A stretch of 64,000 bases of DNA, from the NCBI GenBank assembly GCA_020846195.1, contig JADLEJ010000024.1:1-64000 (forward strand), given 5' to 3'. Origin of the DNA: Nitrospira sp. (GTDB taxonomy: Bacteria > Nitrospirota > Nitrospiria > Nitrospirales > Nitrospiraceae). The notes beneath the pieces were generated by a model. That model was not told where the DNA came from, did not search any database, and worked only from the letters and a program-made list of their open reading frames with translations. Position numbers and translations under genes: made by a program. Within the stretch, counting starts at the first letter, position 1; each line of letters opens with the position of its first letter. Shown here one piece after another: positions 61,978 to 64,000 of the stretch.

Positions 61978-63501
61978 TCACCAGCTTTTCGCCTTCTCTC
62001 CCAGCACCCGCCGCAATTCGACCATCGCCAGCGTGTCGCGCTTGCAGTAAGCCAGCAGCTCCGCTTGAATTCTGGCCCGTTCAATCCAATCGGTCTCGAC
62101 GAAAACCATCTTGTAGTATTCGGATGCCGCCTGTCCGCCTTCCCTGATATTCAAATCGTCATACCGCAACGCCGGAACCAGCGCCGGCAGCACTTCCTTG
62201 AGCGAATAGGACCCATTGAACTCCGGATGGTAATAGTGCTCTTTGACGACCGGGTGCAGATCCCAGATCCGTTTCACCAGTGCCTTGAGCGCCGGTCGGA
62301 GGGACGGCAGAAACTCAGCCAGTTGCTCGATGACCGATTTTTCATACGGCGAATAGACACAGATACTGCCCTTGCTGCCCAGCGAGTCCAACAGCGCCTC
62401 AGCGAGCGCCTTGCGCGGATCGGTCTCTTCGGTGTGGAGAAATTCGTGATGAAGCAACTCCCCTTGATCGGACTCAATATGATTCGACCATTGCACTGGC
62501 AAGGCTTGATACGGACGAGTTCCGGCAAATCGCGGCACGGCCAGCATGACGGTTTCAAAATCCAGATGATGCACCGGAAACCGCACGGTCTTAAGCGCCG
62601 CCTCTAACTTCTCGGAGACCCACTCGACATTCTCTTTGACTTTCCGCTGAACCGCCGACAATTTCGTGCCTTCCGGAATCTCATCGATCGTCACCACCCC
62701 TTGCTCAGCCAGCTGACTAGCGATCTGCTTGGCGCCGGGCAGGTAAAAAATCCACCGCTCCGGCTTTCGACTCGTGCAATGGGCCCAAAACGGACATTCG
62801 TAGGGCGCAAAACAATGTCGATCCGGCTCAATCAACGGAGGAGCCGGCAGAAGGAGCATGGCCTTCATCGCGGCAACCCGATCCGGCACCATCGCCTGAC
62901 GCTCTATTACAATAGAAGAGAGCTCCTCGATAGCGAACAGTTCATTCAGATCGACTTCACCACCGGCATAGGTGTAGGCGGTATTGATCCGCATAAGATG
63001 ACAGCTGACGATATTCAGACCGGCACTCACAAGCACGGAGCGCTGCAACGCCAGATCGTCTAGATGCACATCCTTCACCTTCGTGGAGGACTTCACCTCG
63101 ATCAGCCGCCATCCTGCGGGAATTCCCTCTGCCGCCGGCACCCGTTCCACTATATCCGCGCGAACGAGTATGCCCTCGGCCATGATCGCTGCTTCAAAAA
63201 TCGCCGGGATGGTTTCATCGGCCATGAATTCCGTCGTCTGCGCAAGCGCCACCTCGGCCTGTCGATAACCGGCGGTCACCAGGCGTCCGCCAGGAAAACT
63301 GCGCCGCGCCAGTTCGCCGACGTCCGTCCCCATATCCAGGATCGCCTGCGTCCCGGCATCAGGCGGCGTCGCAAGGTAGGGCTGATGGATCTCCAAATAC
63401 AGCCGCTTATGGCATTGCAGACCGGAGATAAATTTCGACTTAGAAAGACGAGGCACTTTCCGCACCTCACCCACCGGAAGGTCTGTCGCTTGTTCCGCCA
63501 T
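61978..63501 (-). CDS. DUF2779 protein, Cas4-like nuclease plus RNase H-like domain
   Basis: A 507-residue protein. The N-terminal half resembles Cas4/AddB-type PD-(D/E)XK nucleases: a Cys near the start (GLQCHKRLYLE), the active-site segments RADIVE and WRLIEVKSST, and three more Cys in CFAPYECPFWAHC that would complete an Fe-S cluster. The C-terminal half has VHHLDFETVML, a DEDD-exonuclease-like first motif, then SPYEKSVIEQLA and a final CKRDTLAMVELRRVL. Such proteins are widespread but unstudied; a role in DNA processing is inferred from the folds. No CRISPR array or cas gene is nearby. Confidence 0.8.
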   Translation of the reverse strand: MAEQATDLPVGEVRKVPRLSKSKFISGLQCHKRLYLEIHQPYLATPPDAGTQAILDMGTDVGELARRSFPGGRLVTAGYRQAEVALAQTTEFMADETIPAIFEAAIMAEGILVRADIVERVPAAEGIPAGWRLIEVKSSTKVKDVHLDDLALQRSVLVSAGLNIVSCHLMRINTAYTYAGGEVDLNELFAIEELSSIVIERQAMVPDRVAAMKAMLLLPAPPLIEPDRHCFAPYECPFWAHCTSRKPERWIFYLPGAKQIASQLAEQGVVTIDEIPEGTKLSAVQRKVKENVEWVSEKLEAALKTVRFPVHHLDFETVMLAVPRFAGTRPYQALPVQWSNHIESDQGELLHHEFLHTEETDPRKALAEALLDSLGSKGSICVYSPYEKSVIEQLAEFLPSLRPALKALVKRIWDLHPVVKEHYYHPEFNGSYSLKEVLPALVPALRYDDLNIREGGQAASEYYKMVFVETDWIERARIQAELLAYCKRDTLAMVELRRVLGEKAKSW

Positions 63502-63575
63502 GGCATGACCCTATGCGAATAAATGCGTGTTTGTCTAGCGCGGGCATGTTCTGAGTTCTGTTAGGATAGGGCCGC

Positions 63576-64000
63576 ATGGCTTCCCGCATCGCACACATCC
63601 GCAAATCCGTACTCACCTTGGCCCTGCCGGTCACTGTCAGCAGTCTTCTTCAACGAACCGAAGGCATTGTCGCTGTCTTTCTCGTGGGAGGACTCGGCGC
63701 AATCCCCATTGCCGCCGTCGGCCTGGGGCAACTCCTCGCCTTCATTGCGACAACCTTAGTCTCGGGGCTCTCGGTCGGATCCAACGTCATCATCGCCCAG
63801 CTGTGGGGCGCCAAACGGCATCGTGACGCGGGAGAAGCCGCCCGACACTTTCTCGGACTGTCCATTGCAGTTGCGCTGGTACTTGCCGCGCTAGGCGCGA
63901 CATTGAATCACGTGGCGATGGAGCTGCTGGGCGCCGAACCCGGCGTCATTGAACTCGCAATTCCCTATTCAACGATTATTTTTCTGGTCATCCCCTTCAC
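63576..64000 (+). CDS. MATE-family efflux transporter, N-terminal part (runs off the window end)
   Basis: An open frame of 141 codons from ATG 63576, with AGGATAGGG upstream, continuing past the window. The protein begins MASRIAHIRKSVLTLALPVT and shows at least four hydrophobic helices. The segments SLLQRTEGIVAVFLVGGLGA and SVGSNVIIAQLWGAKRHRDA match the conserved start of MATE (NorM/DinF) Na+- or H+-coupled exporters. Confidence 0.85.
   Translation, partial: MASRIAHIRKSVLTLALPVTVSSLLQRTEGIVAVFLVGGLGAIPIAAVGLGQLLAFIATTLVSGLSVGSNVIIAQLWGAKRHRDAGEAARHFLGLSIAVALVLAALGATLNHVAMELLGAEPGVIELAIPYSTIIFLVIPF

Noticed and set aside
1..64000. CRISPR arrays, rRNA genes, insertion sequences or prophage
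   Set aside because: No regularly spaced repeats, rRNA sequence, transposase, integrase or phage structural genes were seen in the window.

Overview
The window looks like chromosome from a GC-rich Gram-negative bacterium, most likely a Nitrospira-type nitrite oxidiser (Nitrospirota). This is inference: it rests on the mix of a ThiS/MoaD-ThrC-MoeB-JAMM sulfur cluster, heavy-metal RND efflux, glycogen genes, lipoproteins, a Tat-exported DUF882 protein and an outer-membrane lipid A deacylase. No rRNA gene, CRISPR array, transposase or prophage was seen. Two tRNA genes (Arg-ACG and Ser-CGA) are present.

Layout. 0.3-5.5 kb (+): a tight sulfur-transfer operon with two ubiquitin-like sulfur carriers, two E1-like MoeB/ThiF enzymes, two PLP enzymes (cysteine synthase and threonine synthase types), a NIL-domain protein and a JAMM peptidase. 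5.5-7.2 kb: a small secreted protein whose last 125 bp are duplicated on the far side of a decayed RelE/Phd toxin-antitoxin pair, then two tiny CxxC proteins. 7.2-20.4 kb (-): ABC exporter, peptide deformylase, an RND metal-efflux operon ending in a HEAT-repeat protein, and a potABCD polyamine importer. 20.4-28.5 kb (+): glgC, then a Ski2-like helicase split into two genes in reversed order, an outer-membrane protein (-), tRNA-Arg and glgB. 28.5-41 kb: mixed housekeeping and signalling genes (FKBP, DUF882, CheY-like regulators, PilZ, VanZ, a SagB-like oxidoreductase, hemerythrin, PagL, TPR proteins, a glycosyltransferase).

41.1-47.3 kb (+) is the strongest candidate for an undescribed system. 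It is a translationally coupled cluster holding a PqqD-like peptide-binding protein, two radical SAM enzymes, a 66-residue Gly/Cys-rich precursor peptide, an HPr-kinase-like P-loop protein, a third radical SAM/SPASM enzyme, a nucleotidyltransferase and an S26 signal-peptidase-like protein. It looks like a RiPP pathway that combines radical SAM chemistry with the kinase/nucleotidyltransferase tailoring pair known from some lasso-peptide clusters. An ECF sigma/anti-sigma pair follows.

49.6-61.4 kb (-): a lipopeptide pathway with an Sfp-type phosphopantetheinyl transferase, a cyclic-peptide-type ABC exporter and a 3104-residue synthetase (FAAL-ACP-C-A-T-C-A-T-TE). It should make a fatty-acylated dipeptide whose second residue is predicted to be glycine. 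The first condensation domain has Arg in place of the catalytic His, and the thioesterase has a Cys nucleophile. The window ends with tRNA-Ser, a DUF2779 nuclease-like gene (-) and the start of a MATE transporter (+).
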